Shown: positions 62,516 through 64,000 of the stretch, in pieces | Layout: every line of letters starts with the position of its first letter | Numbering within the stretch: position 1 is the first letter of the stretch | Source of the DNA: CAYJAZ01 sp964368455 | GTDB lineage: Bacteria > Desulfobacterota > Desulfovibrionia > Desulfovibrionales > Desulfovibrionaceae | Assembly: GCA_964368455.1 (NCBI GenBank) | Contig: CAYJAZ010000012.1 | Span: forward strand, 1-64,000 | Reading direction: 5' to 3' | DNA: 64,000 bases | Translations under genes and position numbers: made by a program | Notes under the pieces: model-generated | Told to the model about the DNA's origin: nothing | What the model saw: only the letters and a program-made list of their open reading frames with translations | Databases searched by the model: none

Positions 62516-63229
62516 ATGACAAATAATAATAGAGATAAGGACAATAGCGATAAAAATTTTACATCGGTATTAAATAAACTTGACGTCAGTTTTGAAGATC
62601 ACACACAGGAAGAATTTCCTTCATGGCTCACACGAGCTACTGATTTTCGCTTAAATATGCCAGAAGAGCAGGCTCAGCCTTGGCTTTCCTTTCTTCTTGA
62701 TGCTTATGCTATAGTTGATGCTTCTATAGATGATGCTATAGAACTAGCAAAAAGCAATAATAATAAGCATATATGCGAAGAAGGATGTGTGCATTGTTGT
62801 TTTCAAACCATTCCAATCACGCCAGTTGAAGCAATGGGCATACGCTATGCTATCAATAAACTTTTACCAAGAATTGAACGCGAAGCCATTCAAAAGCAAT
62901 TACTTGAGCAAGAGGGCAATAAAGAATGGAATAAAGGGCAATGTCCTTTCTTGCTTGAAAATAGATGTTCAATTTATCCTTTAAGGCCAATACCTTGCAG
63001 GAGATATCTTGTATTGAATACAAGATGTCTTTCGCCACAAGAAGATGTATTTACTACTCGTCCAAAGGATATTCTTGATTCCGACAGAGCCGCTCTTTAT
63101 GCCGCTTTAGCACATACTTCACCTGTTTATTCTAGTCTTGGCATAACAGAAAAAGGTAAAGTGCTTTCTTTTGATAATTTCAAACAGCTTTTTGTGGATA
63201 TTAGGGAAGTGGATTGGTTGAAAAACTAG
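62516..63229 (+). CDS. YkgJ-type cysteine cluster protein
   Basis: 237 residues. The cysteine pattern is that of the YkgJ/UPF0153 family: CEEGCVHCCFQ, GQCPFLLENRCSIYPLRPIPCRRY, then RCLS. The cysteines probably bind an iron-sulfur cluster or zinc. Function of the family is unknown. It starts 24 bases after the nucleotidyltransferase-like gene on the same strand. Confidence 0.87.
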   Translation: MTNNNRDKDNSDKNFTSVLNKLDVSFEDHTQEEFPSWLTRATDFRLNMPEEQAQPWLSFLLDAYAIVDASIDDAIELAKSNNNKHICEEGCVHCCFQTIPITPVEAMGIRYAINKLLPRIEREAIQKQLLEQEGNKEWNKGQCPFLLENRCSIYPLRPIPCRRYLVLNTRCLSPQEDVFTTRPKDILDSDRAALYAALAHTSPVYSSLGITEKGKVLSFDNFKQLFVDIREVDWLKN

Positions 63230-63306
63230 ACTATTTCTAAAATACACAAAATTTTTGAATTGAGAAACACAAGCTAAGGAAATAATTTAAAAACATATTC
63301 TAAGAT

Positions 63307-63346
63307 AGAGCAGTTTTAATTTTGATTGAAACTGCTCTAGATTTTT
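63307..63346 (+). terminator. Terminator between the cysteine-cluster gene and rsmG
   Basis: A perfect 10 bp stem AGAGCAGTTT / AAACTGCTCT with a 12-base loop, followed by AGATTTTTG on the plus strand. Confidence 0.7.
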
Positions 63347-64000
63347 GTGAATGCGTGAAAATACCTTTTTTGTCTGTAATTGCCAATAGAAGATTCTTTT
63401 ACTTCGTATTCCATGCTCTTTGTGATTTTCCAAAGTTCTGATGCTCTAGGTGCTCTTTCGTTAAGCATAAGTAATAAAACACCATTCTTCTTTAAATGCG
63501 GATAGACAAATTCAGTCAATTCTTCATAAGGCATGAAAGCGCGACTGACTATCATATCGGCTTGAATTTCTTTTGCCATTTTTTGTGCAAAGAATTTTTC
63601 TGCTCTGCCCCAGAAAACTTGTGTGTTTGCAAGAGGTTGCTTTAATAAAAATGTTGTCATGAATAAAGCTCTTTTTTCTCTTGATTCTACAAGATAATAA
63701 GAACCTTCTTGCCATAGACAACGCAAAGGTAAGCCAGGTAAGCCAGCTCCAGAACCTAAATCCCAAGTTTCAAGTCCACTTGGTAAATCCAATGCATGGA
63801 TGAAGTCTACTAAATAATGGCTGTCAATAATAAGTTCTGAAAGCGTTTGCTTCCATTCTAATGTGCCAACTAAATTAATACGCGTATTCCAGAGCATAAG
63901 ACTGTCAAGATAGCTACGCAAGGCAAAGCTTTCTTGTTCTGTCATTTCCATACCTAATGAATCACAGACTTTTTTAAAATCTTCTGCCTTTATAGGGTCT
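63337..64000 (-). CDS. rsmG: 16S rRNA (guanine527-N7)-methyltransferase, 5' end outside window
   Basis: RsmG/GidB methyltransferase. SAM-binding motif ETWDLGSGAGLPGLPL, then YYLVESREKRALFM and VSRAFMPYEELTEFVYPHL. An internal ATG at 63951 gives 204 residues, but the frame stays open to the window edge and the stretch before it (EDFKKVCDSLGMEMTEQES) matches the N-terminal helix expected in the family, so the true start probably lies beyond 64000. N7 methylation of G527 affects streptomycin sensitivity in other bacteria. Confidence 0.93.
   Translation of the reverse strand, partial: DPIKAEDFKKVCDSLGMEMTEQESFALRSYLDSLMLWNTRINLVGTLEWKQTLSELIIDSHYLVDFIHALDLPSGLETWDLGSGAGLPGLPLRCLWQEGSYYLVESREKRALFMTTFLLKQPLANTQVFWGRAEKFFAQKMAKEIQADMIVSRAFMPYEELTEFVYPHLKKNGVLLLMLNERAPRASELWKITKSMEYEVKESSIGNYRQKRYFHAFTKI

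Overview
This 64 kb window comes from an AT-rich (roughly one third G+C by eye) Gram-negative chromosome. Kdo synthesis genes (kdsA, kdsD), a TolC-type outer membrane channel and several signal peptides point to two membranes. A CHASE2 cyclase next to a Lap-like type I secretion system, a HEAT-like protein resembling the Desulfovibrio DVU0298 type, two-subunit glycyl-tRNA synthetase and a probable selenoprotein together suggest Desulfobacterota, most likely a low-GC Desulfovibrionales lineage. That placement is an inference; no rRNA is present.

Layout. 1-483: gene-free, with three copies of a short CGTCATTGCGAGG-type repeat. 484-8468 (minus): tolC, then an exporter ABC ATPase, HlyD adaptor, CHASE2 adenylate cyclase and Crp/Fnr regulator. 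8656-10704 (minus): MBL-GAF-HD-GYP fusion. 10957-14077 (plus): three-gene envelope operon of unknown function, two members sharing a C-terminal domain. 14190-15756: tRNA-Val, a small lipoprotein gene and a LysR regulator. 15927-21100 (minus): MATE, DUF2156, gltX, cysS. 21338-28364: SLC13 carrier, OB-fold protein, upp, a peroxiredoxin-like gene whose predicted resolving-motif Cys is an in-frame UGA, a GGDEF cyclase, tRNA-Ser and small unknowns. 28993-33852: lysA, ilvC, metK, a papain-like protein and HU. 34218-41109 (plus): paaK, thrC, zinc ribbon, GNAT with a CTG start, RNase J and a binding protein. 41289-48692: purA, der, amidase, DnaQ-like exonuclease, HEAT-like protein, FKBP, AtpZ-like and rnhA. 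49299-52954 (minus): hydrolase/membrane fusion, kdsA, kdsD. 53283-58838 (plus): gcvT, gcvH, glyQ, glyS, DHH phosphoesterase. 59455-64000: aminotransferase, CNNM protein, nucleotidyltransferase-like protein, cysteine-cluster protein and partial rsmG.

The window is mostly housekeeping, with no phage, insertion sequence or CRISPR. The points most worth attention are: (1) a selenocysteine-containing peroxiredoxin-like protein at 24479-25042 that ordinary gene calling splits or truncates, with a plausible SECIS hairpin; (2) three ~570-600 bp nested inverted-repeat elements (28374-28971, 48707-49281, 58863-59436), each exactly between two convergent genes, whose main hairpin keeps its pairing while its sequence changes; (3) two of these elements, with about 340 bp that look identical in inverted orientation, bracketing a 9.6 kb segment; and (4) a second-messenger block (cAMP cyclase, Crp/Fnr protein, MBL-HD-GYP protein) beside a type I secretion system.
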